Origin: Solirubrobacter taibaiensis
GTDB lineage: Bacteria > Actinomycetota > Thermoleophilia > Solirubrobacterales > Solirubrobacteraceae
Assembly (NCBI GenBank): GCA_027587225.1
Contig: JAPDDQ010000007.1
Span: forward strand, 62,001-126,000
Direction: 5' to 3'
Length of the DNA stretch: 64,000 nucleotides
Below the pieces are notes generated by a model, which searched no databases, had not been told where the DNA came from, and worked only from the letters and a program-made list of their open reading frames with translations. The position numbers and the translations under genes were made by a program. Of this stretch, positions 32,775-41,478 are shown one piece after another (position 1 is the stretch's first letter; the number at the start of each line of letters is the position of its first letter).

Positions 32775-34589
32775 CTAGAACGCCGTGTACTGCACGGCGC
32801 TGAGGTCGGCGAGGTTGCTCGAGAGCACGCCGAGGTAGGACAGCGTGTAGAGCCGGCCCCCGATGACGAACGTGCGCTGGATCGGCACCTGCCCGCGTTC
32901 GGCCGTCTCGTGCTTGAGCTGGCCGGCCACGCTCAGCGCGTTGGGCTCGATCTTCACCGCCGCCGCGCCCGTGAAGGTCGGGCCCTCCTCGTCGTAGCCC
33001 TCCAGCGGGATCACGGCCAGGTTCGACGGCGCCCAGTACAGGAACGCGTGCGGCTCGTTCTCGATCGGCGTCGAGCCCGGGCCGAACGGCAACAGCGCCA
33101 CGCGCTGCGGTGCGGCCGGGTTGGAGACGTCGAACAGCGAGGCCTGCACGTCCTCCCCGTCCCGCCCGATCCCGAGCAGCCGGCCCTCGCCGACCGGATG
33201 CAGGTAGGCGGAGTAGCCGGGGATCTTCAGCTCACCCAGGACCTTCGGCGCCGTCGGGTCGCGGAGGTCCAGCGTGTAGAGCGGGTCGGTCTCGCGGAAC
33301 GTGACGACGTAGCCCTGCTCGCCCATGAAGCGCACGGCGTAGATCCGCTCGCCCTTGCCGAGCCCCGTGACGGAGCCGATCCGCACGAGCCGGTTGCCCT
33401 GCTGGTCGAGCACCGTGACCGTGCTCTGGCTCTCGCGCTCCGCGCCCGCCGCCCAGGAAGGCTCCTCGGTCGTCGCCACGCGCAACTTGCCGTCGTGCTC
33501 GGAGAGCGCGTAGTTGTTGAGGATGAAGCCGGGTACGACGCCCGTGGCCTGGTAGACGGTCTTCGTCGGGTCGGTGGTGTCGAAGCGGTGGATCTCGGTC
33601 TGCATGCCGTCGGGCACGTCGCCGCCGGTCTCCAGCGCGCGGAAATAGCGCTGGCTGGCGACATAGAGCGATCCGGCCGAGCCGTAGACCACCTGCGCGC
33701 CGGCCATCACGCCGTCGCGGTCGAGCGAGTACATGCCCTTGTCCAGGTCGATCGTGAGGATCGCCAGCACGCCCAGACCGGAGAACTGCGCGGGGTGCGT
33801 CACCGCCTGGCACGGCGCGAGGTTGCGCCGGAACGTCTTGCCCGAGAGCTTGCTCTTGAGCACGGTGCGGCCGAGGAAGTCGCGCACGCCGGCCTCATCC
33901 GGCTCCTCGATCAGCTGCGGCTGGGCGTCGATCACGAGCCGTGCGACCGAGCCGTTCTGACGCGCGTCGACGAAGTTCCCGGGCACCTCCATCGTGCGCA
34001 GCACCTTGGGCGCGGCGCTGACGTCGATCTCGGTCACGATCGTCGCGGCCGCGGTCGGCGCGAACTCCGGAATCGGCTGCGGCCCGGCGCCGCTCTTCGC
34101 GGCGATCGCCAGCACGCGATCCCCGCGCAGGAGCAGGACGTGGCCGCCACCGTCGAGCTTGAGCGTCCCGGTCACCGTCCCGCTGGCGACGTCGACCACC
34201 CGCAGCGTCTGGTCGGTGACGACGAAGATCCGGCGCCCGTCCGTCTTGAGCACGTCCGGCTCGTCGACGCCGAGTTCCTGCACGTTGGTGCCGGAGAAGT
34301 CCGGGACGGAGCCGCCCGCGGCGCCCTCGCTGGAGACGGGCGCGGCCGTCGGGACGTCGGCCTTGCGCTTGATCGGCGGCATGATCTGCGGCGTCGTGAC
34401 CGCGTCGACCGGCATCGGCGCCGCGCGGCCGGTCACGCCCGGGCGCCCGCCCGTGCGCTCGGCCCCGGCGCGCGCGTAATCGACGAGCTGGGTGCAAGAG
34501 GCGAAGGCCTTCAGACGCGGCCGTTTCGCCGCTTCGGCCACTCCCGCCCACCCGAGGGTCAGCAGGACAACCGCCGCGAGGAGTCTCAT
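32775..34589 (-). CDS. Exported beta-propeller domain protein (PF09826-type)
   Basis: 604 residues from ATG 34589 (signal peptide MRLLAAVVLLTLGWAGVAEA). The family signature GTNVQELGVDEPDVLKTDGR and IFVVTDQTLRVVDV begin the propeller. Later come ALSEHDGKLRVATTEEPSWA, YAVRFMGEQGYVVTFRETDP and LYTLDLRDPTAPKVLGELKI, typical of the secreted beta-propeller family in bacteria and archaea. Its function is not established. It probably acts outside the membrane. The start overlaps the end of the upstream amidase region closely (13 bp gap). Confidence 0.82.
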   Translation of the reverse strand: MRLLAAVVLLTLGWAGVAEAAKRPRLKAFASCTQLVDYARAGAERTGGRPGVTGRAAPMPVDAVTTPQIMPPIKRKADVPTAAPVSSEGAAGGSVPDFSGTNVQELGVDEPDVLKTDGRRIFVVTDQTLRVVDVASGTVTGTLKLDGGGHVLLLRGDRVLAIAAKSGAGPQPIPEFAPTAAATIVTEIDVSAAPKVLRTMEVPGNFVDARQNGSVARLVIDAQPQLIEEPDEAGVRDFLGRTVLKSKLSGKTFRRNLAPCQAVTHPAQFSGLGVLAILTIDLDKGMYSLDRDGVMAGAQVVYGSAGSLYVASQRYFRALETGGDVPDGMQTEIHRFDTTDPTKTVYQATGVVPGFILNNYALSEHDGKLRVATTEEPSWAAGAERESQSTVTVLDQQGNRLVRIGSVTGLGKGERIYAVRFMGEQGYVVTFRETDPLYTLDLRDPTAPKVLGELKIPGYSAYLHPVGEGRLLGIGRDGEDVQASLFDVSNPAAPQRVALLPFGPGSTPIENEPHAFLYWAPSNLAVIPLEGYDEEGPTFTGAAAVKIEPNALSVAGQLKHETAERGQVPIQRTFVIGGRLYTLSYLGVLSSNLADLSAVQYTAF

Positions 34590-34602
34590 ACGGTGAAGGT
34601 AC

Positions 34603-35235
34603 TCAACAGGCGCCAAGTTGCGACCGATACTTGCGCATCGTCGCCTTGGTCATGTCGCCGTGCGTCTGGTTGCGCATCCGCTCGACGTTCTCCTTGTGGA
34701 ACGGCGAGGCGAGCGACTCGCTGTGCCCGATCACGTTCTTGGTCGCGATCCCGTAGCGGCAGCGCAACCAGCGCGTGAGTCGCAATGAGGCGGCGAGTTG
34801 ACGCTTGTTGCCCATCACGTCGCCGTCGCTCTTGCCGACGTGCTCGATCCCGAACGAGGTGTAGTTCAGGCCGACGGTGTGCCGGCACATGATCGAGCGC
34901 GGGACGAGCTGGTAGATCGTGCCGTCGCGGTCGATCACGTAGTGCGCGCAGGTGTTCGGATACTCGTTGAAGGACGGGTCCGGGTGGTTGGGCGCGAACG
35001 TGTTGTAGGTCTGCTGGAAGGTCGCCGTGACCGTGTAGTGCTCGACGATGACCTTCGGCTCGCGGAGGCGGTAGGAGTCGATGTCGTAGTGCCGGCGCGC
35101 GTACGCCGCCATCTGCTCCTTGCGCTCCCGTGGGAACGGGATCGGCTTCTGCACGATCGTGGGCTGGGGCGCCGCGGCGGCCATCAGCACGGACGTGATG
35201 AGCGCAAGCACGGTTCCAATTTGACAGGTAGTCAC
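34603..35235 (-). CDS. N-acetylmuramoyl-L-alanine amidase / PGRP-like (Amidase_2)
   Basis: 210 residues from GTG 35235. The N-terminus (IGTVLALITSVLMAAAA) is a likely export signal or anchor. The amidase_2 fold has the first Zn ligand in VIVEHYTVT, CAHYVIDRDGTIYQLVPRSI, RHTVGLNYTSFGIEHVG, and the last ligand region IGHSESL. It cleaves the amide between MurNAc and L-Ala in peptidoglycan. The ribosome binding site is poor, so the exact start is uncertain. It is divergent from the SGNH hydrolase. Confidence 0.8.
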   Translation of the reverse strand: MTTCQIGTVLALITSVLMAAAAPQPTIVQKPIPFPRERKEQMAAYARRHYDIDSYRLREPKVIVEHYTVTATFQQTYNTFAPNHPDPSFNEYPNTCAHYVIDRDGTIYQLVPRSIMCRHTVGLNYTSFGIEHVGKSDGDVMGNKRQLAASLRLTRWLRCRYGIATKNVIGHSESLASPFHKENVERMRNQTHGDMTKATMRKYRSQLGAC

Positions 35236-35240
35236 TAGCG

Positions 35241-35272
35241 GAGGAACCTCGAACCGGTCCAGCGAGTTCCTC
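35241..35272. promoter_or_regulatory. Imperfect dyad between divergent amidase and SGNH hydrolase genes
   Basis: GAGGAACCTCG (35241-35251) and CGAGTTCCTC (35263-35272) are inverted with one bulged base. The dyad occupies the centre of the 49-bp gap between the two starts. A shared operator is possible; this is inference. Confidence 0.35.
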
Positions 35273-35284
35273 AGCAGGGGAGAG

Positions 35285-36130
35285 ATGCACGTGCCCAAGT
35301 TGCGCGCCTTCGCGGCGGTTGCCGCGACGATCGGAGCCCTCGCGGTCGCACCGGCGTCCGCCAACGCGGCGTACTGGGTGGGCCTCGGCGACTCGTTCGC
35401 CGCGGGTCCGTTGATCCCGAGTCAGACGCTCAGCCCGCTGGGGTGCCTGCGCTCGACGAAGAACTACGCGCGGCTCGCCTCCGCCCAGCTCGGTGTGTCG
35501 CTCAAGGACGCCTCGTGCAGCGGCGCGGAGACGGCCGAGATGACGACGCCGCAGAGCACGTACGCCGGAACGAATCCGCCGCAGTTCGACTCGATCGCCG
35601 CCGACACGCGGATCGTCTCGCTGCAGATCGGCGGCAACGACATCGGCTTCACCGAGATCCTCACCGAATGCCAGACGGCGAACCCGTTCGGGCGCCCGTG
35701 CCAGGACAAGTACGTGCGGGGCGGCCAGGACGAGCTGCGCAACCGGATCGCGGCGACCGCGCCCAAGGTGGGCGCCGTTCTGGCGGGGATCAAGGCCCGC
35801 ACCAGCGCCAAGATCCTGATCCTCAACTACGAGGCGCTGCTGCCCTCGAGCGGCTCCGGCTGCTGGCCGCAGGTGCCGATCGCCTGGGCCGACGTGCCGT
35901 ACGTGCGGGGGATCCAGCGCGCGCTCAACGACATGATCGCGAGCGAGGCGAGCAAGGCCGGCGCGAAGCTCGTGGACACGTACACCGTGAGCCTCGGCAA
36001 GGACGCGTGCAAGGGCTCGGGCACGCGCTGGGTCGAGCCGCTCGTGCCGGGCAACGCCGCGGCGCCCTTCCACCCCAATGCCCGTGGCATGGCGGGAGTG
36101 ACGCCGGCGGTCGTCGCCGCGGCTCGCTGA
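35285..36130 (+). CDS. Exported SGNH/GDSL hydrolase
   Basis: 281 residues. ATG 35285 follows GGGGAGAG, a good ribosome binding site. The signal peptide (MHVPKLRAFAAVAATIGALA to ASANA) precedes block I GLGDSFAAG with nucleophile Ser37, the block III Asn118 in IGGNDIGF, and the catalytic His near 263 in PFHPNARG. Six or more cysteines (GCLRS, ASCSG, TECQT, RPCQD, SGCWP, DACKG) suggest three disulfides, as in Streptomyces secreted lipases of this fold. It is probably an extracellular esterase or lipase. Confidence 0.9.
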   Translation: MHVPKLRAFAAVAATIGALAVAPASANAAYWVGLGDSFAAGPLIPSQTLSPLGCLRSTKNYARLASAQLGVSLKDASCSGAETAEMTTPQSTYAGTNPPQFDSIAADTRIVSLQIGGNDIGFTEILTECQTANPFGRPCQDKYVRGGQDELRNRIAATAPKVGAVLAGIKARTSAKILILNYEALLPSSGSGCWPQVPIAWADVPYVRGIQRALNDMIASEASKAGAKLVDTYTVSLGKDACKGSGTRWVEPLVPGNAAAPFHPNARGMAGVTPAVVAAAR

Positions 36131-36134
36131 CGAG

Positions 36135-36629
36135 CTACTTCTTGCGGAGCTTGGAGGCCGCGGCCTTCACGCTCTTCTGCGCGAGCTTGGCACCGTCGAC
36201 GTCCCAGCGAACGCACTTCTGGCCGTCGGCGGTGCACACGCGCCCGAAGTGCATGGGCTTGCCGTCGATCGTGCCCTTGCTGCGGATGAGCCAGGTGCCG
36301 TCGGCGCGCTTGGAGTAGGCGATGTTCATGTCCGCGCCGTCGAAGACGGTGTGCTGGTCGGCGCGGACGCCGCCCGCCTCCTCGATCGCCTCGAACGCCA
36401 CCTGCGGGTCGCTCTGGAAGCGCAGGCACTGACGGTCGTCCTCCTGCGGCTCGCGCCATTCACACGCGAGCGTCTTCAGGCCGGTGCCCGCCGCGTCGGC
36501 GATCGTGATCTCGGTCTTGACGAGCCGCAGGTCGGCCTCGGTGACCGGCGCGGTGCCGGCGGGCGCCTGCGCGCTCGCGGAGGCGGTGAGTGTGGCTAGC
36601 GCGATAGCGGTGAGGATGGGGATTCGCAT
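36135..36629 (-). CDS. Exported protein of unknown function
   Basis: 164 residues from ATG 36629. A signal peptide (MRIPILTAIALATLTASASA) precedes a small domain with cysteines in LACEWREP, RQCLRFQS, RVCTADG and QKCVRWD, probably two disulfides, and ends in a Lys/Arg-rich tail (KSVKAAASKLRKK). I do not recognise a family. It is divergent from the sigma factor gene and convergent with the SGNH hydrolase. Confidence 0.65.
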   Translation of the reverse strand: MRIPILTAIALATLTASASAQAPAGTAPVTEADLRLVKTEITIADAAGTGLKTLACEWREPQEDDRQCLRFQSDPQVAFEAIEEAGGVRADQHTVFDGADMNIAYSKRADGTWLIRSKGTIDGKPMHFGRVCTADGQKCVRWDVDGAKLAQKSVKAAASKLRKK

Positions 36630-36725
36630 ACCTTCCACGTCGCCCGCGAACCCGCCCGGTGTCGCGTCTTCGAAATGTTCGAGAAGTTGCGACACCTTCC
36701 CCCGGATCCCACGACTGCCGTCTGG

Positions 36726-37937
36726 ATGTCAGACGACCATGAGCACGATCGACGGCTCGCGGAACGTGCGGGGGACGGCGATGAGCGCGCGTTCGCCGAG
36801 CTCGTGGAGCGCCACCGCAAACCGCTGCTGCGCTACGTCGCGCGCCGCTTCCGTCCCGAGCTGGCCGAGGACGCCGTCCAGGAGGCGCTGCTCTCCGCCC
36901 ACCGGGCGCTGATCGGCGGGACGCGCCCGGCCGACGTCCGCGCCTGGCTGTCCACGATCGCGTGGCGGCGCGCTTTAGACCTCGCGCGGCGAGAGCGGGA
37001 AGCGCTGCCGTTGGACGCCGGGGTCGCGGCCAAGATCGCGGACGACCCCGAGGCGCGCGCGATGCAGGCGCACGAGCTCGACCGCGTCGTGAGCGCGATG
37101 AGCGAGCTGCCCGAGCGCCAGCTCACGGCGCTGAAGTTGAGCGCGCTCGAGGGGCGGTCGCTGGAGGAGATCGGCGACGCGCTGGACGTCGGCGCCGAGA
37201 CGGCGAAGTCGCTCGTCGCCCGCTCGCGCCGCACGCTCACGCACCGCTTGGCGGCGGCGGACATGGACTGCGGCGAGGCGCGCGTGGAGATGGAGTCCGC
37301 GGCCGTGCGCGGCGTGCGCCTCTCCGGCACGGTGACGTTGCACCTCGATTGCTGCCGCGCGTGCGCGCGGGCGCACCGCTCGATCCGGCGCCGCCGGCGT
37401 GTGGCGATGCTGATCCCGTTCGGGCTCATCTGGCGCACGGCGGGCATGCGCGACAAGCTCCGTGACCTGATCGCGCTCAACCCGATGTGGGAGGCGCAGG
37501 CCACGGCGGCGAAGATGTGCACGGCGGCGTGCCTGACGGCGGTCGGAACGGGCGCCGTGGCCGCGCCGACGGTGACGGTCGCCGTCCCGCTGGTGGTGAA
37601 GACGGCGACGCCGACGCCGATGGTCGCGCAGGTGGTTCCCGCCAAGCGCAAGAAGCGGCCCAAGCCGAAGCCGACGCCGACCGTCTCGCCGGCGCGTGCC
37701 ACTCCCACGTGGACGCCGACGGCGACGCCGACCCCGACGGTTGCGGCGAAGCAGCAACGGACGAAGGCGAAGCTGCCGAGCGTCGCCATGGCCGGGAGCG
37801 GCGAGTCCGCGCCGACGGTCGTCAAGCCGAAGCCGACGCCGACCCCGGAGCCGACGCCCGTGGCGACACCGACGCCTGAGCCTCCCGTGGCCACGCCGCC
37901 GCCGGCCGAGACGCCGGTCGCGACTCCCACCGGTTAG
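36726..37937 (+). CDS. ECF sigma factor fused to ZAS-like zinc finger, membrane segment and Pro/Thr-rich tail
   Basis: 403 residues from ATG 36726; ATG 36675 is an alternative. Sigma region 2 spans about 20-90 (FAELVERHRKPLLRYVARRF, DAVQEALLSAHRALI) and region 4 about 120-178 (LPERQLTALKLSALEGRSLE, VGAETAKSLVARSRRTL). Residues 206-213 (HLDCCRAC) give the His-x3-Cys-x2-Cys of zinc-binding anti-sigma domains. Residues about 264-291 are hydrophobic enough to cross the membrane. The last ~110 residues are Thr-Pro repeats with basic patches. Known anti-sigma factors carry the ZAS and membrane parts as a separate protein; here all are in one chain. Confidence 0.78.
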   Translation: MSDDHEHDRRLAERAGDGDERAFAELVERHRKPLLRYVARRFRPELAEDAVQEALLSAHRALIGGTRPADVRAWLSTIAWRRALDLARREREALPLDAGVAAKIADDPEARAMQAHELDRVVSAMSELPERQLTALKLSALEGRSLEEIGDALDVGAETAKSLVARSRRTLTHRLAAADMDCGEARVEMESAAVRGVRLSGTVTLHLDCCRACARAHRSIRRRRRVAMLIPFGLIWRTAGMRDKLRDLIALNPMWEAQATAAKMCTAACLTAVGTGAVAAPTVTVAVPLVVKTATPTPMVAQVVPAKRKKRPKPKPTPTVSPARATPTWTPTATPTPTVAAKQQRTKAKLPSVAMAGSGESAPTVVKPKPTPTPEPTPVATPTPEPPVATPPPAETPVATPTG

Positions 37938-37965
37938 TTTCCGGCGGCCGCGACGTTTCATCGCC

Positions 37966-38913
37966 ATGGCCGCCATGAGCATCGACGAGACCACCTTCAA
38001 CACCGCCCTCGACCGGCACCGGCGCGAGCTGCACGTCCACTGCTACCGGATGCTGGGCTCCTTCGACGAGGCCGAGGACGCGCTGCAGGACGCGTTCCTG
38101 CGCGCGTGGAAGGCGCGCGAGAGCTTCGCCGGCGGTGAAGGTCTGCGCGCGTGGCTGTACAAGATCGCCACCAACGTGTGCCTGGACTCGCTGCGCGCGA
38201 AGAAGCGGCGGGCACCGACGCAGGGCGAGATCCCGTGGCTGCAGCCCTACCCGGACCGGCTGCTCGACGAGGTCGCGCCGAGCGAGGAGGAGCCGGACGC
38301 CGTCGTCGTCGCGCGCGAGACGATCGAGCTCACGTACATCGCCGTGATCCAGCTCCTCCCGGCGCGCCAGCGCGCGGTGCTCGTCCTGCGCGACGTGCTC
38401 GAGTGGTCGGCGGTTGAGACGGCGGAGATCCTCGACCTGAGCGTGCCGGCGGCCAACAGCGCGCTGCAACGTGCCCGGGCGACGCTGAGCGAGCGGCTGC
38501 CGCAGCACGACGCCGAGCGCGCCGAGCTCAGCGCAGACGAGCAGCGGCTCCTGCAGGGCTTCATCGCCACGCACGAGAGCGGCGACTGGGCCGCCGCGGC
38601 GGAGCTCATGCGCGAGGACATCCGCGTGTCGATGCCGCCGCTCACGGAGGTGCACAACGGCCGCGAAGCCATGCGGCCGCTCATCGCGAAGGCGACAGCG
38701 ATGGGCGAGTGGCGGCTCGTGGCCACGCGGGCGAACCGCCTGCCGTGCGCGGCCTCCTACCTGCGCCGACCGGGCGACACGGTCTTCCGCGCGTTCAAGC
38801 TCGACGTGCTGCGGGCGAGCGACGGCCAGATCGCCGAGATCATGACGTTCGGCTCCAAGTTGTTCGGCGCATTCGGGCTCCCCGATGAATTGGCCGATGT
38901 GGCACGGTCTTAA
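37966..38913 (+). CDS. ECF sigma-70 factor with SnoaL-like C-terminal domain
   Basis: 315 residues from ATG 37966; ATG 37975 is possible. Sigma region 2 ([34 protein letters not shown]) and region 4 ([39 protein letters not shown]) are followed by a SnoaL/NTF2-like domain ([40 protein letters not shown]). In ECF groups with this tail the extension itself regulates activity, and no separate anti-sigma is needed. The gene starts 28 bp after the fused sigma gene. Confidence 0.88.
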   Translation: MAAMSIDETTFNTALDRHRRELHVHCYRMLGSFDEAEDALQDAFLRAWKARESFAGGEGLRAWLYKIATNVCLDSLRAKKRRAPTQGEIPWLQPYPDRLLDEVAPSEEEPDAVVVARETIELTYIAVIQLLPARQRAVLVLRDVLEWSAVETAEILDLSVPAANSALQRARATLSERLPQHDAERAELSADEQRLLQGFIATHESGDWAAAAELMREDIRVSMPPLTEVHNGREAMRPLIAKATAMGEWRLVATRANRLPCAASYLRRPGDTVFRAFKLDVLRASDGQIAEIMTFGSKLFGAFGLPDELADVARS

Positions 38914-38918
38914 GCCTC

Positions 38919-39296
38919 ATGTTCAAGGACACGAAGGCTTTCAGCGGCTTCGCGGTGCCCGACATCGCGGCCGCGCGGACGTTCTACGGCGACACCCTCG
39001 GGATCGACGTCACCGAGGAGCACGGCATGCTCACGCTGCGGCTCGCAGGCGGGCGGGACACGCTGATCTACCCGAAGCCGAACCACGAGCCGGCGAACTT
39101 CACGATCCTCAACTTCCCGGTCGACGACATCGACGCGGCCGTCGACGAGTTGCTCGAACGGGGCGTGGACTTTGAGCTCTACGACGGCTTCGAGCAGGAC
39201 GAGCGCGGGATCGTCCGCGACGACGGCGGCCCGCCGATCGCCTGGTTCCGTGACCCGGCCGGGAACATCCTCTCGGTGATGGAGCTCGAAAGTTAA
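38919..39296 (+). CDS. VOC superfamily (glyoxalase/bleomycin resistance-like) protein
   Basis: 125 residues, two beta-alpha-beta-beta-beta modules: [20 protein letters not shown] and [38 protein letters not shown] is the usual end with the metal-ligand Glu. It may be an isomerase, dioxygenase or binding protein; the substrate is not inferable. It starts 5 bp after the sigma factor stop, so it is probably co-transcribed. Confidence 0.85.
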   Translation: MFKDTKAFSGFAVPDIAAARTFYGDTLGIDVTEEHGMLTLRLAGGRDTLIYPKPNHEPANFTILNFPVDDIDAAVDELLERGVDFELYDGFEQDERGIVRDDGGPPIAWFRDPAGNILSVMELES

Positions 39297-39347
39297 GGGC
39301 GGCTCCCCGACTGACAGGCGCGGGTGCAGGCTCCAAGCTCCCGCGCC

Positions 39348-39821
39348 ATGCGAATCCTCCCCATTGCTCTCGTCACCTTCCTCGCCCTGGTGGGCACCGC
39401 CCAGGCGTCCGTCAACCCGCCGGCCGGACACGTGCCGTTCGACGCCGGCTTCGCCGTCGGTGTCCAGACCTACAAGTGCGATGGCGCGGCCTGGGCCTTC
39501 ACCGGCCCGCGCGCGACCGTCTATGCGTTGCACGGCAAGCTCGACCACTACGCCGGGCCCACCTGGGAAGCGCGCGACGGCAGCAAGGTCGTGGGCGCGA
39601 AGGTGAGCGAGGAGCCGAGCCCGATCGGCGCCATCCCGCACCTGCTCCTGCGCGGCGCTTCGACCACACCCGGCCAGCTGGGCAAGACGTCGTTCGTGCA
39701 GCGCCTGGCGACGACCGGCGGCGTGGCCCCGGCCGCGTCCACGTGCACGAGCGCCACCTCCGGCAAGGTCGCCGAGGTGCCGTACACGGCGGTCTACACG
39801 TTCTGGCGAGCCATCCGCTGA
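39348..39821 (+). CDS. Exported DUF3455 protein
   Basis: 157 residues with a signal peptide (MRILPIALVTFLALVGTAQA). The mature part matches the DUF3455 pattern: NPPAGHVPFDAGFAVGVQTY, KCDGAAWAFTGPRATVYALH, HYAGPTWEARDGSKVVGAKV, and PYTAVYTFWRA near the end. One Cys pair (YKCDG and STCTSA) probably forms a disulfide. The family is exported in many bacteria and fungi; its role is unknown. Confidence 0.8.
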   Translation: MRILPIALVTFLALVGTAQASVNPPAGHVPFDAGFAVGVQTYKCDGAAWAFTGPRATVYALHGKLDHYAGPTWEARDGSKVVGAKVSEEPSPIGAIPHLLLRGASTTPGQLGKTSFVQRLATTGGVAPAASTCTSATSGKVAEVPYTAVYTFWRAIR

Positions 39822-39858
39822 CAGAAGGTCCGGCGCGTCTGCTTATCTGCCCCGTCCG

Positions 39859-40953
39859 ATGTCAGTCGACAAGCTTCAAGAGGCCGAGGAACAGGTCGCG
39901 CAGATGCGCGAGGAAGCGGCGCGCGACGAGCAGGACGCGCTCCGCGAGGACCTGCGGCGCCCGCCGCTGGACGAGACCGCCGCCAAGGCGCACCGGCCGA
40001 TCACGGCGCCGCTGGCGCACGTGCGCACGATGACCAACATGCGCACCGGGCCGCTGGAGGACATCCACGAGCTCGCGGTCTCCATCCGCGAGACGGGGCT
40101 CCTGCATCCGCCGCTCGTGCGCGAGACGAACGAGGATGAGCAGCCGTACGAGCTGCTCGCCGGTCAGCGCCGGTTCGCGGCGATGAAGCTGCTCGACGAC
40201 GCGGACGAGGCGCGGGACTGGCGGTTCACGATCGTCGACGGCGTCTCCACCCGCGAGGCGCTGACGATGCAGTTCGCCGAGAACTTCCACCAGAGCAAGC
40301 CCGAGCCCGTCCAGTTCGCCCGCGCCGTGCGGCTGATCATGAAAGAGGACGAGTCGCTCACCGCCGCCGAGGTGTCGCGGATCGTGGGCGCGCCCGTCGA
40401 CTGGACGCGCAAGTCGCTGAAGCTGCTGGAGCTGCCGGAGGGCATCCTGGCGCGCGTCGAACGCGGCGACCTCTCCTTCACCACGGCTGACTTCGTGCGC
40501 CGCCAGGTGGCGCGCGGCGCGGTCACCGAGCAGAAGGCGCAGGAGCTCGTGGAGGCGCACGCGGAAGGCGGGCTCTCGAGCACGGAGCTGAAGTTCGGCG
40601 CCGGCTACGTCCCGCCGCCGCCGAAGGACTACGAGGAGACCTCCGCCCGGTTGGACGCCGCGCGGCGGGAAGCGTCCAAGCCCGCGCCGCGCGAGGAGCG
40701 CGACGAGGACTGGTCGGACGCCTCGCCGGGCCCGTCCGAGCCGGCACCGGCGATGTACGACGGGCTGGGCGACGCCGAGGTCGACGCGTTCGTGCTCGGT
40801 GCGTTCCTGCACCATTCCGCGACGCCGCGCACGAAGAAGCTGCTGCGGATCACGGGCGAGGCCGACGCGCACGAGTACGCGCGCTCGCTGCGCCCGCACG
40901 AGCGCCTGCCCGCCCTGCGGTCCTTCGCCCGCGAGGCGATCGACGCGATCTAG
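39859..40953 (+). CDS. Orphan ParB/Spo0J-like nuclease-domain protein
   Basis: 364 residues. After a coiled N-terminus comes the ParB domain (HELAVSIRETGLLHPPLVRE, YELLAGQRRFAAMKLL, TMQFAENFHQSKPEPVQFAR) and a KorB-like HTH region (LTAAEVSRIVGAPVDWTRKS). True chromosomal ParB has GERR and ENxxR in the CTP-binding motifs; here they are GQRR and ENFHQ, so CTP switching may differ. There is no ParA gene and no visible parS, so a role in chromosome partition is unlikely. The C-terminal ~110 residues are Pro-rich, then helical, and unrecognised. Confidence 0.8.
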   Translation: MSVDKLQEAEEQVAQMREEAARDEQDALREDLRRPPLDETAAKAHRPITAPLAHVRTMTNMRTGPLEDIHELAVSIRETGLLHPPLVRETNEDEQPYELLAGQRRFAAMKLLDDADEARDWRFTIVDGVSTREALTMQFAENFHQSKPEPVQFARAVRLIMKEDESLTAAEVSRIVGAPVDWTRKSLKLLELPEGILARVERGDLSFTTADFVRRQVARGAVTEQKAQELVEAHAEGGLSSTELKFGAGYVPPPPKDYEETSARLDAARREASKPAPREERDEDWSDASPGPSEPAPAMYDGLGDAEVDAFVLGAFLHHSATPRTKKLLRITGEADAHEYARSLRPHERLPALRSFAREAIDAI

Positions 40954-40956
40954 CCC

Positions 40957-40962
40957 TACTCT
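40957..40962 (+). promoter_or_regulatory. Putative -10 element (TACTCT) of the DUF4259 gene
   Basis: TACTCT ends 7 bases before the ATG at 40970 with no ribosome binding site between. Confidence 0.35.
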
Positions 40963-40969
40963 GCGCCCC

Positions 40970-41422
40970 ATGGGCGCATGGGGACCCGGGAACTTCGAGA
41001 ACGACGAAGCCGTCGACTGGATCAGCGACGCGCGTGAGAGCGGCGACCCGCAGTTCGTGGTGGCCGCTCTGACGAAGGTGGCGGACGCGCGTGGCTTCAT
41101 CGAGGCGCCTGACGGGTGCGCGGCCCTCGCCGCGGCGGAGGTCGTGGCGGCCGCTTTGGGCCGCCCGCCCGGTGTGCCGTCGAACGAGCAGGTCGAGGAG
41201 CGGCTCCCGATGCTCTCGGACTTCGCCGAGGGCGCCACGGAGAGTGTCGTCGAGGTCGCGGAGCTGATGCCCGAGCTGGCCGACCAGGCCGACCTCGCCC
41301 GTCGCGCGCTCGTGGCCCTGCTCGACCCTGAGAACTCCGAGCTCTACGGCCTCTGGGACGACGCCGACGCCGCGGACTGGCTCGCCGTGCTCCAGGACCT
41401 CGGCGGGCGCCTCGCGCCGTAG
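40970..41422 (+). CDS. DUF4259 family protein
   Basis: 150 residues. The diagnostic opening MGAWGPGNFENDEAVDWISD and the ending LYGLWDDADAADWLAVLQDL are those of DUF4259. It is soluble, acidic and mostly helical, with no known function. It lies 16 bp after the ParB-like gene. Confidence 0.85.
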   Translation: MGAWGPGNFENDEAVDWISDARESGDPQFVVAALTKVADARGFIEAPDGCAALAAAEVVAAALGRPPGVPSNEQVEERLPMLSDFAEGATESVVEVAELMPELADQADLARRALVALLDPENSELYGLWDDADAADWLAVLQDLGGRLAP

Positions 41423-41478
41423 ACACAGCGCAAGAACGTTCAAGACGCGCGCGGTCTGGCGAGCGAGACTGCGCGGCG

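Noticed and set aside
32910-34778. Plus-strand reading frame of over 600 codons opposite the propeller gene
   Set aside because: Antisense shadow; the minus-strand protein has a signal peptide and a family signature.
39859-40953. Chromosome partition locus / origin region
   Set aside because: No ParA, DnaA, gidB or parS-like repeats are present, and the ParB motifs are altered.
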